From a bacterium (GTDB taxonomy: Bacteria; CAIWAD01), in assembly GCA_030429345.1 (NCBI GenBank), contig JAUIFJ010000018.1, forward strand, positions 1-64,000: a DNA stretch of 64,000 bases, in the 5' to 3' direction. The notes under the pieces are model-generated. The model saw nothing but the letters and a program-made list of their open reading frames with translations, was not told the DNA's origin and made no database searches. Each line of letters starts with the position of its first letter. Positions within the stretch are counted from its first letter, which is position 1. This document shows, one piece after another, positions 9,185-19,197 of the stretch. The position numbers and the translations under genes were made by a program.

Positions 9185-9871
9185 TCAAAAATCTCGAAGA
9201 TTTCTTTTGCGCACCTTCAGGAGTAGTCGATGCACACGCTGCCTCAGTGTTGCGGCCGCGATCCCCATCTGTTCAGCCAATTCATCGTAACTGTAGTCAT
9301 AGATGTAGCGGCCAAACAGGAGTTCAGCCTCATCCTTCTGCAGATCTAAGTCCGAGAGAATGGACTGGATTTGCTGGGCTTCGAACTCCTTGCCGGCAGA
9401 ACTCAATTCATCAAGGGAATTGAACACGGGATCGTCTACTGATGACTCTAGTCCGCGATCTCTGCGCAATAGCTTATTCGTATCACGAACAAGGTTTCGA
9501 ATGAGGAATGGAGTGTCAGTCTTCACTCGATTCAACGCCTCCAGAAAGCACCACGAAGCATCAGATTCGACTTCCGATGAGACTCCCTGCGGACGAAAAT
9601 GCCGCGACGCTATCGACTGAATTGGCTTCCGGAAAATCCATAGGAGCCAGACTTGCAGGCATCCTACCGCATCACCTGCCTCGCGAAACTGTGTGACAAG
9701 GATTCGAACCAGGTCGTCTTGCCGCTGCTGATCTTCCTGTCTTGTGGACGTCATGAACTCGAACAGCACTTCCAGGTCAGGCGGCAGCTCTGGCTTCTGC
9801 TCCACCAGCTTCTGGTATTCGGCACGGGATTCGGCGGTCAAAACGTGTTCGATGCGCAGGGGGGAAGGCAT
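9185..9871 (-). CDS. Sigma-70-like protein (region-4-type HTH)
   Basis: C-terminal YSYDELAEQMGIAAATLRQRVHRLLLKVRKR resembles sigma region 4; first gene of the leftward operon. Confidence 0.65.
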   Translation of the reverse strand: MPSPLRIEHVLTAESRAEYQKLVEQKPELPPDLEVLFEFMTSTRQEDQQRQDDLVRILVTQFREAGDAVGCLQVWLLWIFRKPIQSIASRHFRPQGVSSEVESDASWCFLEALNRVKTDTPFLIRNLVRDTNKLLRRDRGLESSVDDPVFNSLDELSSAGKEFEAQQIQSILSDLDLQKDEAELLFGRYIYDYSYDELAEQMGIAAATLRQRVHRLLLKVRKRNLRDF

Positions 9872-10450
9872 TGGTGCACTCCGGCATGGTGCCGGCGCAG
9901 GGCGTACCTCTCCCTCTGGGCCAAAAACTGGCTCTAGGCCCAGTGGTCAAGAAGACGACTGGGCCGACAGGTGGTTGTGGTGGAAGGCTGGTGCTACAGG
10001 GCCTGGACACGGGACACGGGGACAGAGTGGTCCCTGTCAGGCTTAGGAGAGAGTTCTCCTACGCCTGGTGATACAGGTCAGGCCGGAATCACATCCGGGT
10101 GGCCAGCCGCTGGCATCAGCGGCTGTCGGCCCTGGGTTAGCTGGTTCGGAAGGTCGGCCGTTTCAAACGGGACATCCCAGGAAGAGTGGTCGTGCGGGTA
10201 GGGGGAAGAGCGAAGCGCATGGGGGGGTTTCTCCTTGTGCGTGTAGCTCCAAGGGGCTGTTTGAGCAACCCCAGGGAGAGTGAAACCGAGTCGTCAAAAT
10301 GCCCACAAGGCGGCATCCGGGGCCTCACGACTACCCGCGACTCGGTTTCGATCCCAAGACCAAGCGGGTGACGCAAGCGCAACGGATGTTCGCTAGGACA
10401 CACGCTCAGTGTGTAAATATGTTCCCGCTTACGCAAGAACAAACTTCATT
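9872..10450. promoter_or_regulatory. Non-coding, inverted-repeat-rich region between divergent blocks; possible origin or regulatory region
   Basis: IRs GGCCCAGT/ACTGGGCC (9937-9944/9958-9965), CAGGCTTAGGAGA/TCTCCTACGCCTG (10038-10050/10055-10067, one mismatch), GAAACCGAGTCG/CGACTCGGTTTC (10282-10293/10338-10349). Confidence 0.45.
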
Positions 10451-10703
10451 GGCTTTGATTGTCAGCTTTGGCAGGGCGGGGAACCGGGAGCAAAGCCGAC
10501 CGCTGTGGCCAGGGCTGCGGGGCCCCGACTAGGGGTAGGGGCGCTGAATGTAGGGGAGAATTGGGTGAAATGCATCAACTCAGAACGAAAAGCGTTCGTT
10601 TTTCTGAGTCGGGTTGTAGACTTCTGCTTTGCGCTGTGCTAGTATGGGCGGGGCTTGTCAAAGAAAGACTTAGATCGACTATAAATTGGGATTCAAAGGA
10701 CGC

Positions 10704-11505
10704 CATGTTCAGCAATGCTTTGAAATCTACATTCGCCTGGATTGGATTGCTCTCCATTGTCCCAACTTCCCTGTTTGCCCTACAACGGACAGGCTATGAA
10801 CAATCCATTTCAGCCATTGGCGTGGTTGTCCTCTGTCTGCTGGTGTGGCACTGGAGAAGGCTTCTCAACTATATTCAGAAACTCGAAACCGTCCACTCTG
10901 TTCACCTGTATAACAATGATGGTGATGCAAATTATACACGCGAAACAGCAGTATTGCCGTGGATTGCTCCAGTTCGTCAGACAGAAGTGCTAGTAAGTTT
11001 ATCTTCAGAAACAGGATGGATTGAGAACGTTAGTACTGATGATCCTGTGTCATGGACTGAAAAGCAGAATAAGTTATGGCATGGTCATGTCCAGGTGTCA
11101 CGACATAGAAGTCGATTGTTCGCATTTGGCAGACCTGCAGGTATTCGCGTCAAAGTGGCATCAATATGGCGCAGGGCTTTTGTTCGTCCTTCTCATGATT
11201 TCGTAGTGGCATGCCCTGAACGTGGGGCGTCTCGAATTGTGATCCGTGTTCGCTGGAACCAAGATGTAAGACCTTTAGAATGCTTCGCGCAATACACCCG
11301 CTATCCTACAAATCTAGTCCGCAAGGAACATATGATCGATACATCGAAACTACCCTGGCAAAATGAGTCTGATGTCGTGGGCGAGCTGCAGCAAGACGGC
11401 AGCTTGTTGATGAACTACGTGATCGATAAACCACTTCACTGCTCAATGTATCGGATCTTTTGGAGAATGCCCTCAAACAAAGCTGTGAAGTTTACACAGG
11501 GCTGA
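10704..11505 (+). CDS. Membrane protein with N-terminal 2TM region and soluble C-terminal domain
   Basis: MFSNALKSTFAWIGLLSIVPTSLFAL...ISAIGVVVLCLLVWHW followed by about 200 aa of beta-rich-looking sequence; the longer ORF start at 10459 is less likely. Confidence 0.6.
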
Positions 11506-11573
11506 AATGAAACCAGGCCGACAGATTGCCCTGTCGGCCCGATCAACTGCTGACCTATACAGGGCCCATAGAA

Positions 11574-14342
11574 ATGCCGAAGACCAAATCCCCCCTGCCT
11601 GCAGGCCAGCACCGCCTCAGCTGGAATGAGATCCGAAGCCGTGCTACAAAATTCTCCAAGGAATGGGCAGGGGCGCATAGCGAGAACGCTGAGGCCCAGA
11701 CCTTCTGGAACGAGTTCTTCGATGTATTCGGCCTGTCGCGCAAGCGTGTGGCATCGTTCGAGGAGCCGGTCAAGAAGCAGGATGGGCGGGACGGCCGTAT
11801 TGACCTGCTGTGGAAGCAGGTGCTGATGGTGGAGCACAAGTCGCTGGGCAAGGATCTGAATGCTGCGGTGCACCAGGCGCTCGACTATTTCCCGGGCCTG
11901 ACGGACCAGGACCTTCCCCAGTATGTCCTGGTATCTGATTTCGCTCGACTGCGCCTCCATGATCTGGAAGGTGGAACGGACTTCCAGTTCGAGCTGAAGG
12001 ATCTACATAAGGAAGTCCGGCGCTTCGGCTTCATGGTCGGCTACCAGACGCAGAGCTACGGTGAGCAGGACCCGGTGAATGTCCGGGCGGCCGAGCGGCT
12101 GGGCCGGCTGCACGACCTGCTGCGTGAATCCGGCTACACGGGTCACAAGCTGGAAAAGCTGCTGGTTCGTCTTCTCTTCTGCCTGTTTGCCGACGACACG
12201 GGACTGTTTGAGCGGCGCTCCTTCCAGGACCTGATTGAACAGCGTACAAGCATCGACGGCGCCGATCTGGGCCACTGGCTTGCCGACCTGTTCCAGGTGC
12301 TGGACACACGTGTGGAAGAGCGGCAGAAGAAGCTGGATGAAGACCTGGCCGCCTTCCCCTGGGTGAATGGGAAACTGTTTGAGGAACCGCTTCCCATCGC
12401 TGCCTTTGACACCGAAATGCGCACTGCGCTCCTGCAGGCCTGTGGTCTGGACTGGAGCCGAATCAGTCCCGCCATCTTCGGAAGCCTTTTCCAGTCCATC
12501 ATGGATAAGGAAGTGCGCCGGAATCTTGGGGCACACTACACCAGCGAAACCAACATCCTGAAAGCCCTGCGGCCCCTATTCCTGGAAGACCTAGAGGCAG
12601 AGTTCAACCGTGTGAAGCGGAGCCGCAAACAGCTGGCCGCCTTCCACCAGAAGCTGGCCAAGATTCGGATCCTCGATCCAGCGTGTGGCTGCGGCAACTT
12701 CCTGGTCATCGCCTACCGTGAACTGCGCATGCTCGAGATGGATGTGCTGCGTGCGCTCTACAAATCACGATTGAAGAAGGGCATGGAAGAGGGCCTGTCG
12801 ATCGATGAGTACCTGCTTCTGGATGTAGACCAGTTCTATGGCATCGAGATCGAGGAGTTTCCAGCCCAGATCGCTCAGGTTGCGCTCTGGCTCATGGATC
12901 ACCAGATGAACCTGCTAGCTGGTGAGGAATTCGGCCAGCTTGTATCACGGTTGCCGCTTACGAAGCATGCTAAGATCGTACAGGGGAATGCGCTGCGGAT
13001 GGATTGGAGCGAGGTAGTAGACCCTTCAGTGTTGAGTTACATCGTGGGAAATCCACCCTTTGTCGGATCAAAATTCTTGACTGATGAACAGAAACTAGAT
13101 GTGGCATCTACATTCAAAGCCCGCAAAGGATCTGGCCTGCTAGACTATGTATCCTGCTGGTATGTTCTGGCTATGAACTTTATTTCCAGCAACCCTTCAA
13201 TTCGAGTGGCATTCGTATCCACTAACTCGATCACACAGGGCGAACAGCCGTCTGCGCTTTGGTTGCCTCTTCTTGAACAAGGTCTGCAGTTTCATTTTGC
13301 ACATAGGACCTTTCAGTGGTCAAGCGAAGGTCGCGGACGCGCTACTGTGCAATGCGTAATCATAGGATTTGGCTTGCAGGATGTGTCGCAAAGGTATCTC
13401 TTTCAATACAAGGATCCTCTAACAGCGCCAGAACGTGTGGCCGTATCACGTATCAATCCCTACCTGGTTGACGGTCCAGATGTTGTACTCAGAAGTAGAT
13501 CTCACCCACTATGTGATTCGCCAGAAATCGGAATCGGAAACAAACCTATTGATGGCGGCCAATATCTATTCAAGCCTGACGAAAAGGCTGAGTTTCTTCA
13601 GTCGGAACCCAAAGCAAAAAAATGTTTCCGCCGGTGGTATGGCGCCGATGAACTCCTAAACGGAAAGGAGCGGTGGTGTCTTTGGCTTGGTGAGTGCCCA
13701 CCATCCGAACTTCGAAAGATGCCCCACTGCATGGAGCGCATCGCAGCGGTTCGAGCGTTACGTAAAGCCAGCAAATCTGCACCAACAAGAAAATTGGCAG
13801 AGACACCTACAAGGTTTCATGTTGAGAACATTCCAGATTCTGACTACCTGGCAATACCTGAAGTCTCCTCTGAGCGCAGAGAGTACATCCCATTGGGGTT
13901 CTTAGGTCCTGACACACTTGCCAGCAATCTATTGAAGGTCATGCGTCACGCATCACTCTTTCACTTCGGAGTGCTTCAATCGAGGATGCACATGGCATGG
14001 ACTAGAGCAGTATGTGGGAGACTAGAGAGTCGATATCGCTACTCTGCTGAAATTGTGTACAACAATTTTCCTTGGCCGGATCCAGACAAGAAATCTAGCC
14101 TAGCAATCGAAAATGCCGCCAAGACTGTGCTGTCTGCCCGAGATGTTCACGGTGATGCAACTCTTGCAGACCTCTACGACCCGCGCACAATGCCAGCCAA
14201 CTTGGTGAAGGCACACCGGAAACTTGATCAGGCTGTAGATAAAGCATACGGTGCGCCACGATTCAGCAATGAAGCCAAGCGTGTGGCATTCTTGTTTGAG
14301 TTGTATTCGCAAATTGCCGAAGACGCTTTGAATAGACCTTGA
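11574..14342 (+). CDS. MmeI-like single-chain restriction-modification protein (N6-adenine MTase with N-terminal nuclease-like region)
   Basis: GRIDLLWKQVLMVEHKS (PD-(D/E)XK-like), LDPACGCGNFLVIAYRELR (SAM motif I), VGNPPFVGSK (NPPF motif IV), YNNFPWP. Confidence 0.85.
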   Translation: MPKTKSPLPAGQHRLSWNEIRSRATKFSKEWAGAHSENAEAQTFWNEFFDVFGLSRKRVASFEEPVKKQDGRDGRIDLLWKQVLMVEHKSLGKDLNAAVHQALDYFPGLTDQDLPQYVLVSDFARLRLHDLEGGTDFQFELKDLHKEVRRFGFMVGYQTQSYGEQDPVNVRAAERLGRLHDLLRESGYTGHKLEKLLVRLLFCLFADDTGLFERRSFQDLIEQRTSIDGADLGHWLADLFQVLDTRVEERQKKLDEDLAAFPWVNGKLFEEPLPIAAFDTEMRTALLQACGLDWSRISPAIFGSLFQSIMDKEVRRNLGAHYTSETNILKALRPLFLEDLEAEFNRVKRSRKQLAAFHQKLAKIRILDPACGCGNFLVIAYRELRMLEMDVLRALYKSRLKKGMEEGLSIDEYLLLDVDQFYGIEIEEFPAQIAQVALWLMDHQMNLLAGEEFGQLVSRLPLTKHAKIVQGNALRMDWSEVVDPSVLSYIVGNPPFVGSKFLTDEQKLDVASTFKARKGSGLLDYVSCWYVLAMNFISSNPSIRVAFVSTNSITQGEQPSALWLPLLEQGLQFHFAHRTFQWSSEGRGRATVQCVIIGFGLQDVSQRYLFQYKDPLTAPERVAVSRINPYLVDGPDVVLRSRSHPLCDSPEIGIGNKPIDGGQYLFKPDEKAEFLQSEPKAKKCFRRWYGADELLNGKERWCLWLGECPPSELRKMPHCMERIAAVRALRKASKSAPTRKLAETPTRFHVENIPDSDYLAIPEVSSERREYIPLGFLGPDTLASNLLKVMRHASLFHFGVLQSRMHMAWTRAVCGRLESRYRYSAEIVYNNFPWPDPDKKSSLAIENAAKTVLSARDVHGDATLADLYDPRTMPANLVKAHRKLDQAVDKAYGAPRFSNEAKRVAFLFELYSQIAEDALNRP

Positions 14343-14391
14343 CCCACGAATCTGAAGTACACAGAACAAAAGACTGGAGTGGTGGCTCAAA

Positions 14392-15255
14392 ATGAATAAC
14401 AGAAACAATATCATTAGAATACATTGGTCAATTAAATTCATTTTCATTTCTCTTTTTCATTGTCTGTTATGTCACGAACCGTGTGAGGCACAAAGCTGTG
14501 ATAGCCTGTTTATAGTAGCATACCTGCCGCATCCAGATGTTGGAATGGTCTACGAGTTGGTAGATAATGAAGGGCATGTTATAGAAGAAAGTGAGATATC
14601 TCACGGTAGTATGCCAGGATCCAATGAATACTTGTTGGAATGTGTTCCAAACAGGGATACTGACCTGATTAGTGTAAATGCGTACGCTTTTCCAATCTCA
14701 TACGGGATTCGTTCAAATTTGAATAAGGTATCAGTTTTCCTTGTGAAGCCGGGGGATCATCACCGAAAACCGGTATGGCCAAGTACATATTCGAGTCCAG
14801 TTTGGATATCGCTCTACTACTACAGTTCAGCTGGTAATGAATTCAGATCTGCAAACATTGGATCCTTCAACCATCTTACAAAGACTAAGAGCAGTCTAGA
14901 TGTTGTTGATATCCTAAAACAGAACTTCCCACAAGTTCCGATTGACTCTGCTAAAGCTGTACCTGAACCAACCCCCCCGGTGAAAAACCGTATCCCATGG
15001 GTTAATCAAATTAAATCTGCCCCATTAAGCAGTCGATGGGCATTTACTGTTTGTAGTGCAATTGCTCTTGTTTTCTTCAGTCTTGGCATTCTTCTGACTC
15101 AAAGAAAAGCGCAAATAGCAATGATCTTACTAATCATTGTAACCACGATTGCCGGACTGTCTTTTCCAATCGATACACTACTCACAATAGTCAGTTCAAT
15201 TGTTATAGTAGTTATCATTGGCCTTGGAAAGGTTATCTACTCACATTTCCGATGA
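14392..15255 (+). CDS. Membrane/secreted hypothetical protein (N-terminal signal/TM, two C-terminal TMs)
   Basis: Hydrophobic N-terminus and C-terminal WAFTVCSAIALVFFSLGILL...IAMILLIIVTTIAGLSF. Confidence 0.6.
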   Translation: MNNRNNIIRIHWSIKFIFISLFHCLLCHEPCEAQSCDSLFIVAYLPHPDVGMVYELVDNEGHVIEESEISHGSMPGSNEYLLECVPNRDTDLISVNAYAFPISYGIRSNLNKVSVFLVKPGDHHRKPVWPSTYSSPVWISLYYYSSAGNEFRSANIGSFNHLTKTKSSLDVVDILKQNFPQVPIDSAKAVPEPTPPVKNRIPWVNQIKSAPLSSRWAFTVCSAIALVFFSLGILLTQRKAQIAMILLIIVTTIAGLSFPIDTLLTIVSSIVIVVIIGLGKVIYSHFR

Positions 15256-15412
15256 TTTAATCATGCACAAGAAGGTGTACCCACCAAAACGCATCTATGA
15301 TATCATTATCATTACTTTAAAATCGCAATACCTCTCAATTGGACTTTAGACTTGCTTGTTTGACGGTTTTGCGATAAACTCCGTTTAGATAAACCTAACA
15401 AAGCGAGAGATC

Positions 15413-16009
15413 ATGCAGATTCGAATCGTACTCCTTTCAACCCTGTCAGCAATCTTGTTCAGCTGTACTTCTGTGAAGATGATGATGGTAACAGGCACGG
15501 AAGTAAGTTCTGCACTTGAGCAACTACAAGATGCAATAGATCAAATCTATGAGGAAAGTGCTGGCAGCGTTCCCACTTCCGGGGACGACCATACACATGT
15601 GTTTCCGGAGTTACAATCTGCCACAATAAAGCTGAATTCGGCAGTATCTCACGAAGGTGAAGCGGAAGCAAGTTTAATTTTATTTGCCAAGGGCAAGGCT
15701 TCGAAATCGAATTCTAGTGAGATAGTTATAGAATTGGCCCCAAAGATGCCAAGGTCTACAAAATCTGGAGAATCAATAGGTCGGCAGCTTGCAGACCAAG
15801 TAATCGAGGCAGTTAGAGCCATTCATAGCAGTGAAACGCTAGCACTTACAAAGCTAACTGTGACGGCTCAGCTTGAATTTTCTAGAAACATGGGAAAGGG
15901 ATTTGAGGCAGAATTATCTGATATAGGATTATCTGCAAGCCATAGTCAAGTCCGATCCTCCGGCCATTCGCTCACACTAGTGTTTGCTCCTCGTAATGCA
16001 AATAACTGA
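15413..16009 (+). CDS. Putative lipoprotein with trypsin-co-occurring (Trypco2)-like domain
   Basis: Lipobox-like LSAILFSC; ATIKLNSAVSHEGEAEASLILFAKGKASKSNSSEIVIELAPK resembles the Trypco2 strand pattern. Confidence 0.5.
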   Translation: MQIRIVLLSTLSAILFSCTSVKMMMVTGTEVSSALEQLQDAIDQIYEESAGSVPTSGDDHTHVFPELQSATIKLNSAVSHEGEAEASLILFAKGKASKSNSSEIVIELAPKMPRSTKSGESIGRQLADQVIEAVRAIHSSETLALTKLTVTAQLEFSRNMGKGFEAELSDIGLSASHSQVRSSGHSLTLVFAPRNANN

Positions 16010-16481
16010 TTCAATGCACAGTCGGGCGACGTCTACAAGTCTCCTAGAACTACACAAAACTTATGTACAACTTTATATTCATGAGGACTTATTGATATGG
16101 AGCAAGGCACGGAATTTTTTCTGGATTAACTCCACTATGATGGCAGCCTATGCTACTGTTGGACAGATTGCCGTAAATAGAGCTGTGAACTTAATTCCGA
16201 TTGTTGCAATCTTCTATTGCTGTGCCTTTTATTGGACAATGCGTAATAGTAAAAAGCACATTGACACCTATCGAAACTACTGGGAGCACACCGAAGAAGC
16301 ACTGCGCAAAACTCTTCCACCCGAGGTCGAATTGATAATCGAGGATTCAGGAAACGGTGAAATGTCTGGGAAGCCTAAATTCGGTGGTGCGCTTGTAAGG
16401 TCGAGACTCACAACATCGCAACTGTTGCTGATAGTAGTCTTCATTACAATGGCCTTATGGGCTGTAGTTTTGATGTTCTGA
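15996..16481 (+). CDS. Small membrane protein, 2-3 TM, RipA-like appearance
   Basis: WSKARNFFWINSTMMAAYATVGQ and a C-terminal TM LLLIVVFITMALWAVVLMF; start uncertain (15996 or 16014). Confidence 0.5.
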   Translation: MQITDSMHSRATSTSLLELHKTYVQLYIHEDLLIWSKARNFFWINSTMMAAYATVGQIAVNRAVNLIPIVAIFYCCAFYWTMRNSKKHIDTYRNYWEHTEEALRKTLPPEVELIIEDSGNGEMSGKPKFGGALVRSRLTTSQLLLIVVFITMALWAVVLMF

Positions 16482-16708
16482 TGCTGAATTTTAATTAGGA
16501 CAAACAGTACGGCGGAGTGGGGCCAACGGTTCATATTATAACTTACAAACAGCCGTATCTATGCTTCAGCTGTAACTGCCACATCATTGCTGGCGTACAA
16601 CCTATTTCATTGTTCCTTCGACCCAGGCACATCCATTCCAAACACGGATAACAGGTTCCTCCTAAGAGATACGAGAAGCGGGCTCCGTTGTATTAAAAGG
16701 ACCTTCCA

Positions 16709-17569
16709 CTAGTACTGCACTACGCGATAGAACCAGGCTTCATCAGAAGGAGTAGAGTCAAATCGACAGATTTGGGCTCCAGTGCCTGCAACAGTAGAAC
16801 CAAAATTCTCCCAGATTGTAGGATACAGTGAAGATGCACGCTGCACTTGATACGTCAATCCAATTTGGCCGAACCAGCAAAATTCGACAGCCGTACTGAT
16901 TTCAAGCTCTGCTGCAGGTCGAAGGTCGATCATACCATCCGACTCAACCGTGATACGGTCAAACAGGCAGTGCGCGGTTGTAGTACCAGCTGGTTCCTGG
17001 GCCATGAAGATCTCGACTTGCATCGCTTCAGTTAAACCAGTTCCGGACCCAGCTGGAGACCAGACTCCATTTAGCTCATGTAGCAAATTAATCTCAGCCC
17101 CCCTACGTTCAATCCTGAATGTAGTAGGTGAATCATAAGGCGATTGACCTCCGTGACAAGTACCTGGACCCACGCATGTATAGCCATAGATGATGTTTCC
17201 ATTGGCGTTGTGTGCAAAGTGAACAGCAGCCCGGCGAGAACTTGGATTGTCTACACTCCGGACACGGAGTCCACATGCGGTAGTGCCATTCTGTCTTTGG
17301 CCGTCAAGTTCAATCGTGAAATCGCCAGTCAATGCAAACCAGGACTCTAGTTCAATCCATCCACTGGAAGCGCCGCTTTGCTTTGTGAAATGTAGGTTGC
17401 TGTTATCCAAGTAGTAGTTGTATGCGTCACCATAGGTGTTACTCACAACTGGATTCCAAAACGGGTCCAGTTCTGTGCCATTGAAATCGTCACTGAACGT
17501 GAAATCACCAAGAGCACTGTGACAAAGCAACATAGTCACTACAAGTGCGAGAATGCATCTGCTATACAT
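16709..17569 (-). CDS. Secreted protein, LamG/DUF1349-like beta-sandwich appearance
   Basis: Signal peptide MYSRCILALVVTMLLCHSALG; FSDDFNGTELDPFWNP motif; C-terminus ends AWFYRVVQY. Confidence 0.6.
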   Translation of the reverse strand: MYSRCILALVVTMLLCHSALGDFTFSDDFNGTELDPFWNPVVSNTYGDAYNYYLDNSNLHFTKQSGASSGWIELESWFALTGDFTIELDGQRQNGTTACGLRVRSVDNPSSRRAAVHFAHNANGNIIYGYTCVGPGTCHGGQSPYDSPTTFRIERRGAEINLLHELNGVWSPAGSGTGLTEAMQVEIFMAQEPAGTTTAHCLFDRITVESDGMIDLRPAAELEISTAVEFCWFGQIGLTYQVQRASSLYPTIWENFGSTVAGTGAQICRFDSTPSDEAWFYRVVQY

Positions 17570-17610
17570 CGTAACTACCTCCCAGTGGGTTTTAGTGTGG
17601 ACAGATTTGA

Positions 17611-18513
17611 CTATCTGCGAAGGATTTCAAACGCGTAACTGGCAATCGTGTCCCCTCGATGGACCACATCTACTCGCCAATCGCCAGGCAAAAGCCCGTT
17701 CTCCTTGTAGGTCCAGTTGCGATAGCGTTGGCCTGAAGGAACTCGAACCTGAATTCGATCAGTTCTTTGGCCATTTCTGTACCAATCGTAGTATACAGTA
17801 TTGCCCCACCAACTCAGATTGCTTAGCTCTGTGAATGCATAGAGACGGTCCAGTTCAACCATTCGAAAGGAGGACGTTGGTGGACAAGTCGGCTCTCCCC
17901 CTCCAGCACGAAAGCGGCGTATGGATGGGCATATTGCCATCCGTGATACGTTTCTTCCAAGGGAAGCTCCAGAGAAGACGACATAGTTACAGATTATATC
18001 TCCAAAATCGTCTCCGATTTCATGCAAATGGTCAGGGGGAAGGTGACAACTATTGCCAGAGCAGGTCTCTTCAAATGCCAGACTAAGCCCCGATATGGGG
18101 TTGAGCTCTTGATCAATCAGCTGGAAGAACTTGGGGTTGAATTCGATCCATTCGTCCACTTCCTTCAGGTAGATCGGTTCGTCAACCGAGACACCACCAG
18201 GAAAGGACTCAAACACATCTGCATTGGCCACATCGTATACCAAGCTCAACAGATTGTATCCTCTCCTCACTTTCCGGAACTGCCCGGAAATTGCTTTCCC
18301 GACGACCGATCTACTCGCGCCCCTTGTGGCAAGGCCGCGCGCGGTCCCTCTTAGTGCTTGTCGACCCAGGCCGCGTACGGCTGTGCCCAGCAATGGCCTG
18401 ATGAGCGCCCCAGCAAACCCGGCATACCCGATTGACTGCGTCGGCCGTGGCGTTGCCAAGCAAAGAAGAAAGGCAGCAAAGAAGACACCTACAGGAGGAA
18501 AGAAGTCTTTCAT
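17611..18513 (-). CDS. Secreted protein with C-terminal DUF2914-like domain
   Basis: MKDFFPPVGVFFAAFLLCL signal; TVYYDWYRNGQRTDRIQVRVPSGQRYRNWTYKENGLLPGDWRVDVVHRGDTIASYAFEI. Confidence 0.55.
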   Translation of the reverse strand: MKDFFPPVGVFFAAFLLCLATPRPTQSIGYAGFAGALIRPLLGTAVRGLGRQALRGTARGLATRGASRSVVGKAISGQFRKVRRGYNLLSLVYDVANADVFESFPGGVSVDEPIYLKEVDEWIEFNPKFFQLIDQELNPISGLSLAFEETCSGNSCHLPPDHLHEIGDDFGDIICNYVVFSGASLGRNVSRMAICPSIRRFRAGGGEPTCPPTSSFRMVELDRLYAFTELSNLSWWGNTVYYDWYRNGQRTDRIQVRVPSGQRYRNWTYKENGLLPGDWRVDVVHRGDTIASYAFEILRR

Positions 18514-18627
18514 TGGTCTTCTCCGGTTGAGTTGGATTCGATTTGGTCGCGTGCAAGCTGTTCGGAGAATAGACTCGGTTTGTATATTTCGCAAGTGAAA
18601 TGATCGGGCTGAGGAATTTGACACCTG

Positions 18628-19170
18628 ATGAAGAAATCAGTTGACAGTCTAGAGCGGTTTCAAAATCTGGTGGCTGCCCGCCAAACCCCAGGCTGGATGC
18701 CCAAGCCCCAAGTCCAGGCATTCATCCACAGCGTGATCCAGGCCGAGGAACGCTCCGCCCGCGCCAGGTGGACGGAGGCCGACCTTCGAAAATGGTGGAC
18801 CCAGCTGCTGAAGCATTGCCCAGGCCTGGACAAGACCGAGGCCAAGAGGTTTCGGTGGGTGAAAACCATTGTCCGCGGGGCCTGGGGGCCAAGTGTTGCC
18901 GACGCTTGGCCGTCCTTCGCGGTGGATCCACCTCTCAGGAAGAAACCGTTGCCTGCGCGCAAGCGGTTGAAGAAGTCGGATGCGCAGATGCTGATGACCG
19001 CGATCCAGCTGCAATCCGAGGAAGAACGGGCGCGCTGGACACAGGCTGAATTCGAAGCCTGGCTGGATCGAGTGTTGGAGGCCGTCGGACTGAAGGATGG
19101 TTACTGGAAGCAGCTGGAGTTCGCGCTGAAGGTGCTCGAGGGCCATTGGGGCAATGGAATAGATCAATGA
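18628..19170 (+). CDS. Hypothetical protein with two internal Trp-rich repeats
   Basis: EERSARARWTEADLRKWWTQLL... and EEERARWTQAEFEAWLDRVL... repeat within 180 aa. Confidence 0.6.
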   Translation: MKKSVDSLERFQNLVAARQTPGWMPKPQVQAFIHSVIQAEERSARARWTEADLRKWWTQLLKHCPGLDKTEAKRFRWVKTIVRGAWGPSVADAWPSFAVDPPLRKKPLPARKRLKKSDAQMLMTAIQLQSEEERARWTQAEFEAWLDRVLEAVGLKDGYWKQLEFALKVLEGHWGNGIDQ

Positions 19171-19197
19171 ATCACGTTGCAATCCGAGGAGAAAAAA

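Noticed and set aside
10137-10442. 101-aa - strand ORF in the hairpin-rich region
   Set aside because: No domain, spans the inverted repeats, composition not protein-like
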